64,000 nt of DNA from Polytrichum commune. Lineage: Eukaryota; Streptophyta; Polytrichopsida; Polytrichales; Polytrichaceae. The DNA lies in contig OX485805.1 of the NCBI GenBank assembly GCA_950295325.1, positions 19,083,501 to 19,147,500 on the forward strand, read 5' to 3'. Below the pieces are notes generated by a model. The model did not search any database, had not been told where the DNA came from, and worked only from the letters and a program-made list of their open reading frames with translations. Both the position numbers and the translations under genes were made by a program. Each line of letters starts with the position of its first letter. Within the stretch, counting starts at the first letter, position 1. Shown piece by piece: positions 9,798-21,869 of the stretch.

Positions 9798-12648
9798 GGT
9801 AGAAGTGCATATAATGGACATTGTGAGCACATGAGAGCTTCAACATGCTAGATAAAATTTCACCCAAAATCTCAAAATTTAGAAACTCTAGAACGAAGTC
9901 AATGCAATACAATTCACATTAAATTGTGAATAATTGGTTAATATATGATTATTGGAAGTCAAGGTGTCTTTGTGATCCATAAAGGTTGCATAGGGCCCTT
10001 GTAGTTAAACTTTTGCTATGACTCTAAACTAACCCAAGAAAAATAACTAGGGTATTAGGTCTCATGGAAGACTAAGATAAAGTTTATTAGGATAATTGTC
10101 AAGTTGGATTAAGGTTTCTAATAACAATCTATATCTTTCACTACTTCAATTCTTATTAATTAGGTTATATTCACACTCTTATAGTTCATTGGTACTCTTT
10201 TTGTCGTGTGTGGTTCCGTCCTATGTGTATAGACTCTTATCACTCTAATTCCATCCGCTATATCAATCATGAAGCTCAAGAGCTTGGCAAATAGTTTTGT
10301 AATCTCCCATTCAAATGCAATAATCTGGTCACTGTCTTTATTAGGGCCCAAGTATTCTTTTAATATTCCATATTGTGTTCCTTAATCAAACTCTTGATTC
10401 ATTGTGGTTTTATCATTTTTTATGAATTGTCACAACTGGAAACATGCTATAGTTTGGTTTAACTTACAAGTCAACAATTCAATCTCACAAAAACTATAGC
10501 TACCATTTCAATTTGAAGGTATAGTCTAGTGGATCAAGCTAGTAGCTATGAAGTATGTTGCATTATTTCTTCTGTCGATTCTTTTTGTTAGAATATGCAA
10601 GTAATAAAGCATTCAATGTAGCTGAGCAACAAGGTCAAGTTACTCTGACCTTGCTTTGCCATCAATCTCACACTTAACTCTTATTTGTTATATTGTGGTA
10701 GAAGGAGTTCAGACTTCGTGCTATTATAATTAAATAAATCTCTCTAATTGCTTCAATTGTTCCCTTTGACTATATTAGCTTGGGTCAATCAAGTCTCATG
10801 TTGTCAAACTATAGCTTAATCTTTACTAGACGCCTTATTGTAATCACTACCAAAACAACAAACTTTCACTTCTTAACTCGCACATCAGTCTGGCTATATA
10901 TCTTCCTAGCCAACTCTTGTATCATTTAATGGACACGCAATTTAACATGATTGTACTCCTATTGCCTTCTAAAATTTATCACACAAAGACTAAGCTTACA
11001 GCCACTTTGTTATGAAACCATTCTAATGTTCCTTTGATCATCAATCAAGACTTGTCCTATCCCTTGTCAAACATCTCACTTCTTCTATTTAGTTGGCTCG
11101 TTCTTAGCCATATTGCCCAGTAATTAACTTCAATGATTATAGCTGGAAGACACATATTCATCACCATCTTATGCATATTTAACGCAACATCAAACCCTTT
11201 GGACATTATACACTTTATCAACTTAATTAGCTCCTTCCTCTTGTATAAACACAAACATAATCATGACACAAACTCACTACTGCAAATTAAACCATAATTG
11301 ATTCAATTAATAATTCAAGATTGAACAGCCAAACTTACGGTACTTTCCTATAGAGGCATCTCTTGCTATAACCTACACTCTCATCTTAGGATTATGTAGC
11401 TATATACTTCTTATCCTCTATCTTTTTCTTACGCTCAACCTACAACATGCAGTACTCTTGCTAGCCCTCACAACTATAATATGATTTGCCTATTACAAAA
11501 TGAGTAATCTTCTTTGTTAGGGGAACATCCCTTATAGCACCGGCCTCTAATACAATCGTATGCGGTCTGAAACTGTTGGAAAACGTTTATAGCCTACCAT
11601 TCACACTACTTTCAGGTTCCAACCTTACTTTATGCGTCAAATTTCAACAATCTACTTCCTATACCTAGTGTGAAAGGGCTCTAACCAAACATTTCTTGCT
11701 ACAACCCTCTTCCCATTGCAGCGTCGAACATGAACAAGCTTTTGGACTTTCATTGCAAACCATGCTCCATAACATTTGTTGAAGACAAGCTTACATCATC
11801 GTATGGAGAATTTCCATTGAATATACAATTCTCCTTTTCCAAAGTCTAGTCAAGGGATAGCAAAATAACAAGACATGAATGATTGTGGTTGTAGGGTGCA
11901 TCTCTATTGAGAAGTGGAAATGAAATGGAAATATTATCAAGAATCTAGGGCAACCTTTTTTCTTTCATGAATGGCAATTATGGATAGACTTCCCATCCCT
12001 TCCACCTTGTACTATGGGTGTTACAAAGCGAAAAGTTTGATAGTTTAAGTATGAAACCCCTAGATGTGCTCAACCTACTTAGAGAAGTTGACATCATCAT
12101 TATGTTTTCACTTCTCAATAGAAATGCGCCCTTAGTGTAAGGCCACCACTAGGCCATCACCACATATGTCTTTCTTTTATTATTAATGTACTAGTGATTG
12201 CCCGAACCGGACACTAGCTCGGTGACTATATCATTCAACAAATTTTTTTAAAAAAAAACAATAATTTATAAATTGATTTTTTACATTAATGATTGTCAAC
12301 GGTATCTTGAGAATGAACCTCCTGTGAAGACAATTCTAAAAGCATTTCAATCTTGCTATTCTCAATGTCGCTTGTGTTAGGTTGATTTACAAACCTCACA
12401 AACCTCACTTGACCCTTCCAATTGATATAGGCCTCCTCGAAATGGACAGTGGTGATCATTAAATTTTTTTGTCTTCAACAACCAATGAGTTGCATTTGTA
12501 GTCCTTAGAAGAATACAATTAGTGTTCTTGTTGAGGTATGTAGTTTCCCACCTTGGAGAAAAGTTGGTGTTGGAATTGGGTGTTTGTACCTTATGCTATG
12601 TGAACCCTTACCCCCAAAACCTTGTGATGAGGTTGAATAATATCAAGC
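9798..12648. other. Unassigned, ordinary AT-rich DNA
   Basis: This is the longest stretch with no recognised element. Only short open frames occur (the longest is about 65 codons). I saw no microsatellite of note, no long inverted repeat and no family match. Confidence 0.5.
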
Positions 12649-12650
12649 TA

Positions 12651-12867
12651 CATTGTTCATGGTATTTAGTGTCACTTACTATTTGAAGTTACACAATACT
12701 ACAATTTCTCACTAAGAAGGTAATTTTTTACCAAAGAGAAGTGACTATGTTATATAATGTCCATACAACCTGTTTAATCTTTGTAGGTACAATATGAAAC
12801 CTATTGTAAGAAGTTATAACATTATGTAATCCCAAATACAAAATGACACTAAATAACATGAATGGTG
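12651..12867 (+). mobile_element. Long-TIR MITE, family H, copy 1
   Basis: The left arm CATTGTTCATGGTATTTAGT (preceded by TA at 12649-12650) is mirrored by a right arm that reads CACCATTCATGTTATTTAGT in reverse. The arms remain alignable for about 60 bp through ACTATTTGAAGTTACACAAT. The element is 217 bp and has no coding capacity. The right flank is CA rather than TA, so the duplication has decayed. Other copies are at 38019-38242 and 41681-42112. Confidence 0.7.
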
Positions 12868-13129
12868 CAACGGTAAGCTTTAAGTGTAACTCAACACCAA
12901 GTTTCAAAACACGATAGCTTCTAGTAGTAATTCCATACAAGTTTTTTTTATGTTCTTTTTGTTTAAATTTTTTTAATACAAATTGAGGAATTCAATTGCA
13001 AAGGTAACCCAAAATACAACCAACCCGGGCAAGCCAACACAATCTGAGCGGTTCCATACAAGTCTCAACTTATCAATATAGAAGTTTTCCTTCATGTAAG
13101 TTATCCACATGTCCCGCATCTAGTGTCTA

Positions 13130-13345
13130 GATAGAATTTTCGGCATGCATAATCGATTGAGATCCTAGTGGTGTTTCCAAGGCCAACCAATCACATGTTA
13201 TGATCTTCTGGTTTCTCTTCATTACTTTAAAGCACTTTCCATAGATTCCTTTAGAAAGATACATAATTTTCCTGAACGTCTTAAACTTCAAATGCTAAGT
13301 TTCTTAAACTCAACCAATCATCTCTAACTACAAATTGGTTCTTCC
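13130..13345 (-). repeat. Dispersed repeat E, reverse copy 1
   Basis: On the minus strand it carries the family phrases GATTGGTTGAGTTTAAGAAA, TTTGAAGTTTAAGACGTTC, GGAATCTATGGAAAGTG and TGGAAACACCACTAGGATCT. It is one of seven copies in the window. It encodes nothing. Confidence 0.7.
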
Positions 13346-13610
13346 CGTTCATTGCCCGCATGTATGGGAGGGGTGGGCTTTTTTCCATGGCAAGAATCGT
13401 CTCCCAGTTGCAAACAAAAAGTACCACCCCTCCATGCATAATAGATATTTTGGGCCGTGTTTTCTACAGTTTTTGAGATGGACTGTTGTTGGTGGTTCAC
13501 ATGTGGTCCCAAGTTCCAAGTCTCTACATGGAGGCAGAGTCCCAACTTTTGAGCCCCAAGAAATTCAAATATGGTTTCTTTCATTGTAATTGGATCTTGA
13601 TTACTTTATG

Positions 13611-13611
13611 C

Positions 13612-13687
<76 letters not shown>
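13611..13687 (+). repeat. ACA trinucleotide microsatellite, about 25 units
   Basis: An essentially uninterrupted ACA/CAA repeat of about 77 bp. It produces artificial poly-Thr and poly-Asn frames that are not genes. Confidence 0.95.
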
Positions 13688-13706
13688 ACAAACAAAAAAA
13701 TGCACA

Positions 13707-13764
13707 GGACTTGTGTTGAGAGTTGAGTCTACCTTTAGCTCGACTCAACTCTCAACACAAGTCC
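13707..13764. repeat. Perfect 23-bp inverted repeat with 12-nt loop
   Basis: The arm at 13707-13729 (starting GGACTTGTGTTGAGAG) is exactly complementary to 13742-13764, around the loop 13730-13741. A perfect stem next to a long microsatellite in otherwise decayed DNA suggests a recent origin. It could be a small MITE core, a hairpin RNA source or a recent inverted duplication. Confidence 0.85.
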
Positions 13765-14303
13765 AAAGACTTGCCTCCAAAAAGTGTTGCCATGTAGGCA
13801 TGCGTGCCATGCTTGAGAGTTAAGACTTGGGACCTTGTGTGAAGTGGTAAGTCCCGACTTCACATACTCTCAACGGCTGAGATTGCACAGATTGACCTCA
13901 AGTGACTTGGGACCCCATGTGAACATGCCCTCGAGAAGGTGCTAGAAGTACAAAACTAGAAGAAGTATATTATCTATTATATTTAGAATTTTGTACTAGG
14001 GGGATAGATATTCTAGTTGGCATTAGTAATCTTGTTATGCAATGCCTATTATAGTGGTCTTCGTGACTTGCCATGTAGCATCAAATGCAATATAGCACTA
14101 GTTTCTAGTTGCCACCTAATGATTGCAAGACAATTAGTGTGAGGTGACAACAACCCTCAACTCTCAGATCACAAGCCAAATCATCATCATCATCATCACC
14201 ATGCCAAATCAGGAAAACAAATTAATTATCATCAACGATTAATTATGTGATATATGATAAGAGACTCAATTTATCCAAATATGAGAGCATTTGGATAACC
14301 TCA
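13765..14303. other. Unassigned DNA with ATC microsatellite
   Basis: Two similar phrases, GACTTGGGACCTTGTGTGAA near 13825 and GACTTGGGACCCCATGTGAA near 13903, look like the remains of a repeat. An ATC repeat lies at about 14177-14198. No gene is visible. Confidence 0.45.
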
Positions 14304-14631
14304 AGGTAAAATGTGCCTAATTCCAACATGACCATAATCCTAAAGACATGTGTTTACAAGAGATTGCACTACGTGTCCAAAATATGCGAACCATTCTAGA
14401 CTCAACAATCAGCATGATCGAGGAGACCTACACGACCACTCAAATGAGCACGAGAATCTTCGCTTTGACAATGGATATGATATTCATACGAACTCCAGAA
14501 ATTATGAGGCAAAATGGCTTGTGAGCATGATTTGGAAATATTAATCATCTCGCACGAACTCGGGGTTTCATTTCCTCAAGGAAGGAGAAGTGGGTGTAGA
14601 GAGAAAGTATTCAAATAACACACATCCACCT
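14304..14631 (+). mobile_element. Repeat G, forward copy
   Basis: A 328-bp copy runs from AGGTAAAATGTGCCTAATTC to CACACATCCACCT, with TA following. It includes GACTCAACAATCAGCATGAT, CACGAGAATCTTCGCTTTGA and AAGTGGGTGTAGAGAGAAAG. The left flank is CA, so the TA duplication is lost on that side. There is no coding capacity. Confidence 0.65.
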
Positions 14632-15252
14632 TATCTCCAAATGGGGTAACATCGTGTACACAATGTTTTATGCATGAGTCCAAATTTGCTTACAACCTAG
14701 GCCCACCGCTTTTCCCCATGCATTGGTGGCTCCTCGCTCACCCTCTTCCTCCACTTGTATAAAGGAGGGTGACAATGATGGTGGGCGATGAAACAAAAGT
14801 GGTGCCGAGCTCACCATGCAAGATCTTTTGCCTATCATAGAAGCGAGGTGACCCCTAACCTTACAAATCAATTCGATCTCGCTTTGCTTATTACCTACAA
14901 CGGGAAACTTCCGGCTTCCACAAACCTTTTTTGGCCGTTCGATGGGATTGGTGAATTGTTAGCAATTGTGAATCATGAAAAATGTCGTTTCAAGTGTCAA
15001 AATCGGAGTTGAGATGCAAAAGTTATGAATGTTGTGGCTATTTTCTCTCTCTTAACATGGTCACGTACAAGTCTTCTCATTTGCAAGTTGTAATGATACG
15101 AGATGATGGGTGGAGATGACACATAAATGGGTCAACCTCCTCCCAATGTGAAGATCAAAGGGTTGTTTGGATCAAGTTATCGTAGTGTTACAATGAGTAT
15201 CTACAAGTGAAAAGGATGAGAGGATGTGGACTCTTTATCGAGTACTTTTTTT
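14632..15252. other. Unassigned DNA
   Basis: No gene or repeat is supported. An open frame at 14788-15012 has no recognisable motif. Confidence 0.45.
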
Positions 15253-15470
15253 GAGGGGGGGGTCTAATTAGTGTGGGTTATCATTTGAAATTATGCATTG
15301 CTCTAACATTTTTATTGAGAGTATTGTTTTTTTACCCAAATAACATAAGTTGTCAGTATGCACGTCGAAGAATATGATATAAAGTAGTTGGTAAAAGAAA
15401 TAACGTCAGTAAGAAGTTATTGCAACCTATAACTCTGAATGGTAACCCACACTAATTAAACAAAATAGTG
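15253..15470 (+). mobile_element. Long-TIR MITE, family J, copy 1
   Basis: The left arm around TTAGTGTGGGTTATCATTTG and the right arm read in reverse, TTAGTGTGGGTTACCATTCA, continue as an imperfect inverted repeat of about 55 bp. TA follows the right end (15471-15472). The outer left end is partly overwritten by an eight-G run (15255-15262). A better-preserved copy is at 38330-38547. Confidence 0.65.
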
Positions 15471-16199
15471 TAGTGTAATGGATAAATTTAAATTGAAAAA
15501 TGAGTCATTTTCCTCTTAACATGTTATGTAGCGTATGTGTTGAGACATTTCATGAGCTACAACCAACCTCCTTAGTAAATCATGGGAGGTGCCATGTAGA
15601 AAAGAAAGGCATTTTGCTTATTATGCAAAATGTTTAACATAAAATTAATATCATCTGCTATAAATAGAGAATACACAATCATTATGCACATGCTAAAAGC
15701 GTTTTAAGGCGAATGTTCCATTAGCAAATCTATGGTGAAGTTTCACCATAAGTTGGATTGAAAATTGAACCTTTGTTGAGTTGGTTATGTTTATCAAAAG
15801 TGCATGTGTGTTGATTCCTTAAATGAATACCCAAGTCTCCCAATTATGTTGATTATTGAGTCTATAATGGTTGATAAATTTGGCACACATAGTCCAATCT
15901 CTTTTGAACACATATCTTGTTGGGTTTTGTTCATAAATGTAGCCTAACCTCACACCATTCAAATATAGGTGTCCAATTGAGATAAGCTTTTGAGTATGGC
16001 ATGCACACCTTTAGATATGTGGGCTTTGTGTGGCCACTCTTCTTAATTAAAGACACCAATGACATATGAGGAATATATAGCAAGACTTGTAGTTTTTAAA
16101 AAGCGGACACTAAACACACATGTGTTATGATGACATTGGATTGTGTGCTCTGTAAAACTGTCTCTAGGTCCCATATGGAACACAATTGAGAGCAACTAA
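15471..16199 (-). repeat. Unassigned DNA containing a partial reverse copy of repeat G
   Basis: Within about 15830-16020 the family G phrases appear in reverse: TGTTGATTATTGAGTC, CATAGTCCAATCTCTTTTGA and CATTCAAATATAGGTGTCCA. The rest has no recognised content. Confidence 0.5.
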
Positions 16200-16510
16200 G
16201 GTAGAGGGGCCCTTTCCCGCTCGGGTCCTTAAACTGCTTACTAGACCTATCCAACCAAGAGGTACATTATAGCTTCCAACCTCAAATTTCTATGTAATCA
16301 TGGTGTACATTTTTGGGGTGAGTGGTTTTGGGTACCCCTATGAGTTCTCCTTCCAAAATTCATAACTAACTCAATATTAATCCAAAATTAATTATTCCAA
16401 TTGGTCCAATTTCCAATGTACTTTGCACATCTTCCAAGATTGATTCCCCCTTAATAACTCCCCAATGAACATGCCAATCTGAAATTCGAGCGGGAAAGGG
16501 CCCCTCTACC
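16200..16510 (+). mobile_element. MITE-P: 311 bp, 24-bp perfect TIR, TAA target duplication
   Basis: The ends GGTAGAGGGGCCCTTTCCCG (then CTCG) are perfectly inverted at the two sides. TAA is duplicated at 16197-16199 and 16511-16513. A three-base TWA duplication is characteristic of PIF/Harbinger transposases, so a Tourist-like MITE is likely. There is no coding capacity. Perfect ends suggest relatively recent movement. Confidence 0.82.
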
Positions 16511-16513
16511 TAA

Positions 16514-17429
16514 TGTGATCAATATGATAGTAGAATCTTCACTTTGACCTCTTGTATCTTTTCACTTCTACTGAGCCTATTTTGTAAAGTTGACATGACA
16601 ATTTTTGTGATTCGCAATTGCTAACTAGACGAGACAGTTCTCGAGCCAATCCAATGGCCATAAATGTTTGTGAAGTCTCTTACAATGGGGCCACATAAAA
16701 ATAACTACAACTATGGTGGTGCTTGGTTTTATGCATGATAAATAAATTACCTAAGACAGAGCATACTAAAAGCATTGCCCCACTTGAAACCAACAACATG
16801 AAATCTTGCATAATAAGTGCATATTAAATATGATAATGTATAGTACTTTAACATCATGAATGTTTTAGACGTTTGACTCCATAAATAGCATCAGCGTCCC
16901 CAAATTAGTCTAGTTAGGTTTTAATTGGAATGAATTGGCCCTCATCTTGTTTTTACCAAAGCCCTTTCATCCATAATGGATGAGAGTGCATAGATGCTAT
17001 GAAACCTTTCTAAGTAAACTATACATCGAATTTAGTGTGGCCAAGACATTCTCATCGGCGACTTGAGTCAACGATCTTGCAGTCACTTGGTGGTGACCGT
17101 AGAAGGTGGCAAGTAACACTTGCTACTACATGATAAGTCACGGAGATCACTCTGATTAACATGGCACATCAATTTTGATGTCAGACTTTACCAAATATAT
17201 AGTCCTCAAATCTCATTTTCAATAGGAAGCTCTCGTATTGTGGAACTCCGTATACTAAGGTACGCATGGTTTATTCGGTTCATCTTTTTCTTGTACTCCA
17301 TCTTCTATTGATCATATTTATGTGCTCAAATCCATGTTGAACTAGCAAATCTTTAGCAAGACATCAACAAAAACCGTAGCGAGAATAACACCTCCCTTGA
17401 TGTAGTCATGGTTATCAAAATCGCATGTT
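16514..17429. other. Unassigned DNA containing a family Q-like element
   Basis: At about 17028-17185 the left end CATCGAATTTAGTGTGGCC and the right end read in reverse, ACATCAAAATTGATGTGCC, resemble the ends of the 7832-7981 element. The remainder is unassigned. Confidence 0.4.
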
Positions 17430-17640
17430 TGTTGATTCCTTAACTAACTTCATAAGTCCTCCCAATTACGTTCACTATTGAATATGGAGTAGTTAATCAA
17501 ATTTGAAGACACAATTCATTCTTTTTTGAACACGTGTCTTTAAAGTGTTAGTTCCTTGGCCCTCACCAAACTACACCCCAATCAAACACATGTGTTCAAT
17601 TAAGAGAAAAATAATCGAATAACACCCGCATACCTTAATC
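17430..17640 (-). mobile_element. Repeat G, partial reverse copy
   Basis: Reverse-oriented family phrases include CAATTACGTTCACTATTGAA, TTTTTTGAACACGTGTCTTT and CAATCAAACACATGTGTTCA. The part carrying the right end of the family is missing. Confidence 0.55.
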
Positions 17641-17911
17641 ACACTATTTGTATGGACGGGTGCTTTATGTAGACACGGGTGATGGGGAATGCAACCCTAA
17701 AGTATGTGGCACACAAAGTAAGATTTGTAGCTTTTCCTAGGCTATCAAAGTTGGTGACGTCTGGAGCTTGTCGGTTCACTTTCAAGAAGGGGAAAAAGGT
17801 TAGGTGCACACACGAAAGGTCTCATACTTTAGAAGGTGGCATCCTCAACGCACGCTCACTTTCCAACAAACCCATTCTCCTAGCTTGTGATTGTATTTGG
17901 TTACATACCTA

Positions 17912-18286
17912 AGGTGGATGTGGCTAATTCGGTGCCCGGCCTTTAACGGACACCTATATTTTAGGTAGTATATGGTTGGATGTGGATCTAAGAACAAACC
18001 CCATAAAGGCATGTGTTGAAAAGTGGTTGGATTACATGCTCCAAATGTGTTACTCATGCTGGATGCACTGTTCAACATGATCGAGGGGACCTACATGATC
18101 AATGAATAACTCGAAGATATTTGATGTTGACATTGTGTAAGATAATAATACGAGCTCCAAAAAGCACGAGGAGAGTGGTTACGGACATGATTTGCATTTG
18201 TTAATCATCTCGCACTAATTGCATGTTTCATATCCTACGAGAAGTGATGCGGGGAAGAAAATGTCCGTTTAGGGACCCACTTGCCT
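17912..18286 (+). mobile_element. Repeat G, forward copy
   Basis: A 375-bp copy runs from AGGTGGATGTGGCTAATTCG to CCCACTTGCCTT. TA is on the left only. It contains CAACATGATCGAGGGGACCT, the four-G seed seen in unexpanded copies, and CGCACTAATTGCATGTTTCA. Confidence 0.7.
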
Positions 18287-18453
18287 TGAACCGAAACTTG
18301 ACTCCATACCTAGCACGAGGACCCATCCCCCATGCCAAGAAGATTTAGCGAAAGGGCAAAACAAAAAGCAACGGATCCACACCGTCCCGTCCCAAAAGTA
18401 AAGTATTTCTTGGCCACATCACTTAAGTGCAAACTTGAGAATGTGGTTTAAAG

Positions 18454-18813
18454 TAGGCATGTAGATGTGCCTAAATTCAACATAGCAATAAAATGGACAC
18501 CTATAATTTGAGTGTTGTGTGGTTAAGTGTGGGTCTAAGTATGCATACCAAAAAACATGTGTTCAAAAGAGATTGAACTCACGCTCAAATTATATTAAAC
18601 ATTATTGGTTCAATAGTCAACATGGTTGGAAGGAGCTATATGACCACTTAATGGATAATGAATAATATATTCATATGAGCTCCAAAAATTATGAGTCAAA
18701 TGGCTATGAGAATCATATGAATTTCTTAATCACATTGCCATGTATATGTGTTGTACATCCCTTGAGAAGTGGGTGCATAGAGAAACATATATTCAAATAA
18801 CACACATTTATCT
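18454..18813 (+). mobile_element. Repeat G, forward copy
   Basis: It begins near ATGTAGATGTGCCTAAATTC and ends near CACACATTTATCTT. It includes CAACATGGTTGGAAGGAGCT at the G-rich centre, which is not expanded here. With 17430-18286 this makes three G copies within 1.4 kb. Confidence 0.65.
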
Positions 18814-19203
18814 TGGCAATGCAAATTAAAGGAGAAGCCCCGGCCTCTTGGAGAAGGTTATTCTCTTATATGTATGTAGAAAACCACCTCCCATTTCTTG
18901 AGTTTCTAAATGTTGCAATAACTGACTCGTTTGAGAATCAATCTCCTTGTGGAATACAAACGCCTATCCACATGTCAACTCAAATTCGTATGCAAGCACC
19001 GGCATTTCCTCCCCATTGTTCACATGGTTAAATGACGTGACAACCAATAAGATATCATTTTTCTTCTTTACTTCTACACAAATACATGGGTGGTAGTTGC
19101 ATGACATCATCATCCAACAAGAAATGACCGTAATGACAAGTTGCAACGTCATTCGATCATCTCATGTTTAGATCGTCGTGTCATTTACATACAACATTTG
19201 TAC
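18814..19203. other. Unassigned DNA
   Basis: Nothing recognisable is present. Short frames on both strands overlap and lack motifs. Confidence 0.45.
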
Positions 19204-19205
19204 TA

Positions 19206-19520
19206 CATGTGTATGGTATTTATAGTGTCGCATGTGTAGTACTATCACTTACTTTATTTTGAGGTGTATGCTAGGTTACACTAGTGACCAACAACTTCAC
19301 CATTTGGTATCACCTCATGACACTTGGCATTCGAGTGTGGATACTGATATCTTGGCATGAGTATGGTCAATAATGTTGTATGGTGCATGAAGATGTTACA
19401 CAACGGTCTACAAGTTGACTAAAGTGTGCACAAACGACACTTGGTATTAGCGTGCTCAAGAATATCCTCCTCTTGCATACCAAAATGTAAACACGAGAAT
19501 CTTCCCATTAGGATGCTCAA
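19206..19520 (+). mobile_element. Terminal part of long-TIR element family I
   Basis: It begins after TA (19204-19205) with CATGTGTATGGTATTTATAG and continues through ACTTACTTTATTTTGAGGTG and TATGCTAGGTTACACTAGTG. The same sequence starts at 63913 and, in reverse, forms the right side of the composite element ending at 26004. No opposite end was found. Confidence 0.6.
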
Positions 19521-20030
19521 TAATATCTTCCTCTTGCATAAGAGAATGCAAAACTATCATCTTGAATATCCCAATGTGCTACACAAAATGTCATAACGTA
19601 AACAATTTCTTCACTTAAACAGTTACTTATGTTGACAAATAGAATCATATTGGCAATTAGCGGATGTGACACTTTAAGACATGTAAAGTAGCCGACCCAT
19701 TCATGACCACCCCATTTTTGTAGCTCAAGCCTACCTAATTCCGTGCAACACATTATCAATCTTTGATCAATGCTGATAAGTCGTGGTCAAACTCAACTTA
19801 TCCAAATGTTAGTGGTTCAGTTGACAACTAGGTTTAGATTGCAAATTTAGGTGCCACAGTTATCAATCACGGGAATCAAGCGCTCTCGGTTTTGTACCTG
19901 AGAGGTGATTAGAAATAAGGTCGCCTATATCACAAGTATAGATCAAAGAGAATATGCACTTAAAGGATTCGTAGTATTGATTATTGGAAAAAAAATTCAA
20001 TGAAAGAGCACAAATTGCTTCTTATTTCTC
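19521..20030. other. Unassigned DNA
   Basis: No gene or repeat is supported up to the target duplication of the poly-G MITE. Confidence 0.45.
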
Positions 20031-20394
20031 TTCTCTACCTCGGGGGGGGGGGGTAGTCATTGGTTGGAGTAGCAGTATACGTGCGAACAAATGATAGGGT
20101 ATTTTAAAAACATGGGGGCTAAAAATTATAAATGGACTTAAGAGTAATATAGGGTATAAAAAATGGCATTGGACATCTTTAAAGTACTATAGGGTATGGA
20201 ATAATAAGTAATTTGGAATTATAAGTAATGCAAGCCATTTTTCTATTAACCCAAAGTAGAAATTTACATAATGATAGCATGTGAAAAAAAGAAGAGAATT
20301 GAAAGTAATACCCCCCTATAAAATAGTGGTTGTTCGCACCTATATCCTTAACTTTTTAACACACTGCCCCCCCCCCCCCCCCCGAGTTCTCTAC
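20031..20394 (+). mobile_element. MITE-A copy 1: poly-G-ended hAT-like element, 8-bp target duplication
   Basis: The element is 20039-20386 (348 bp), flanked by perfect 8-bp repeats TTCTCTAC (20031-20038 and 20387-20394). It starts CTC plus 12 G and ends with 17 C plus GAG. Inside each G run the subterminal 37 bp end in GTGCGAACAA in inverted orientation. Two more copies (38838-39176 and 61883-62223) are close to identical in the middle. Eight-base duplications are typical of hAT transposases. No coding capacity is present, so an enzyme must come from elsewhere. Confidence 0.88.
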
Positions 20395-21599
20395 ATGAGG
20401 ATCCCCCCCCCCCCAATAATCTTACACCTAAACCGCACATAGGCTAAAATCTCTTAATTGGTTGAGAATGGGTCACCTACCTTAGGCTACCTCTGGCCCC
20501 TTATGAGTTAGTTGATTCCACGCTCCAATTTTTTGCAAATACTAAGCTTAAGGTTGAGGCATCTATGACCAATAAAATAAGAGGGTTTGCATCTATTTAA
20601 GAGGAGTAATAGCGGGAAATTTTTATTTCTTGCGGAGAGAAACAAATTAAAAGGAAAATGCAAAAATAAAATAAAATTCATGTATATGGAATTATTTAAA
20701 CAGTTTACAAATTTCAAAGCGGTAAAGTTAGGACAACACATAGTCGATCCATATGTTAACCCATAACCGCTCATCTAACTTCTAATGCTCGGCTACGATA
20801 ATTGTCAAAACTCTTATGAAGATAATCGATCACAAGCCGTTGCCACCACATAAACTTCAACTCAACTCACCTGCAACATATAAATCTCATCCATGTCGGC
20901 AGTCCATGACCATAGTGAACAATTGAATGGACCTGATCGACTATGGATGCCTCGACCTTATAAGCCCATGCCAATTGCCACAAACTCCAACACTCTTCGT
21001 TCTCTTCCCCCCAAAACCAAACGAGTTCGGACATGTGATCCGAGGCCCCATTGGTCCATGAAAGGAGGCACGCCACTTGTCACTAGCCCACAACCCCCCC
21101 CCCCCCCCAAACACCCACCCACAAAACGCCATAGTATAATCTATAATTAGCAAGAAGGAAGAAGGTATAGAGGAGAATGAGAGCGGTAACCTCCACGAAG
21201 CTCCCCTTTAAAACACACATCAACCTTCCCATGACTTAAGTTATTAAGACATAAAGGCATTTTGAACACAAGTGGGCGGCAGCTGGGTCACGGTTGTTGG
21301 CCCATTAAGTGAAAAAAATTAAGTGGTTTAATTGTTGTTTGTTGTGTGTGGATAGTGGGTGCATGTATGGGCTCACGTGGTGACACTACCCGAGGAATGT
21401 GGGTGCCGTTTGGTTCATTTCTCATGTTCTCCAACTTCTACCGATTAGATTTACATAACAAAACTCATGTTGCATTAGTAAATCTACTTCGAAGTATATA
21501 TGGAAACCGACCTCCCCTGATTTAGTTATGATTATTGGAAGTGCATGTTTGTCGATTTTTTGATTAGATACACATTTTCTTCATTGTTGCGTAGATTGT
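20395..21599. other. Unassigned DNA with two poly-C runs
   Basis: C runs lie at 20403-20414 (12) and 21094-21108 (15). Open frames at 20893-21153 exist on both strands across the second run and are compositional artefacts. No gene is visible. Confidence 0.45.
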
Positions 21600-21745
21600 T
21601 AAGTGTTTAGGGGTGTAGTCGAATCTCTTTCAAACACGTGTCTTTATGATGTTTGCTCACCGAACCACATACCAATCAAATAAAGGGGTTCGATTACGAA
21701 AAACGAACTCAAGACCCATCTACCTTAAGTTATCTTCCAATGACA
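21600..21745 (-). mobile_element. Repeat G, partial reverse copy
   Basis: Family phrases in reverse include TTTCAAACACGTGTCTTTAT and CCACATACCAATCAAAT. It ends in CCCATCTACCTTAAG, which matches the AGGTAGATG family end. Confidence 0.5.
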
Positions 21746-21869
21746 TGTTTCTTACATAAGGTGGGTGGGTCTTAAATGGTCATTTTTTCCGACAAGCCCA
21801 CTCTATGTTGCCCTCCGCATCATACACGACAAAAAATAAAATTGGTCATACAACTCTCACTCAAATAGC

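Noticed and set aside
13486-13823. Open frames encoding poly-Thr and poly-Asn
   Set aside because: They are translations of the ACA microsatellite with unrelated flanks.
14177-14198. ATC repeat as a regulatory element
   Set aside because: A simple microsatellite with no gene nearby.
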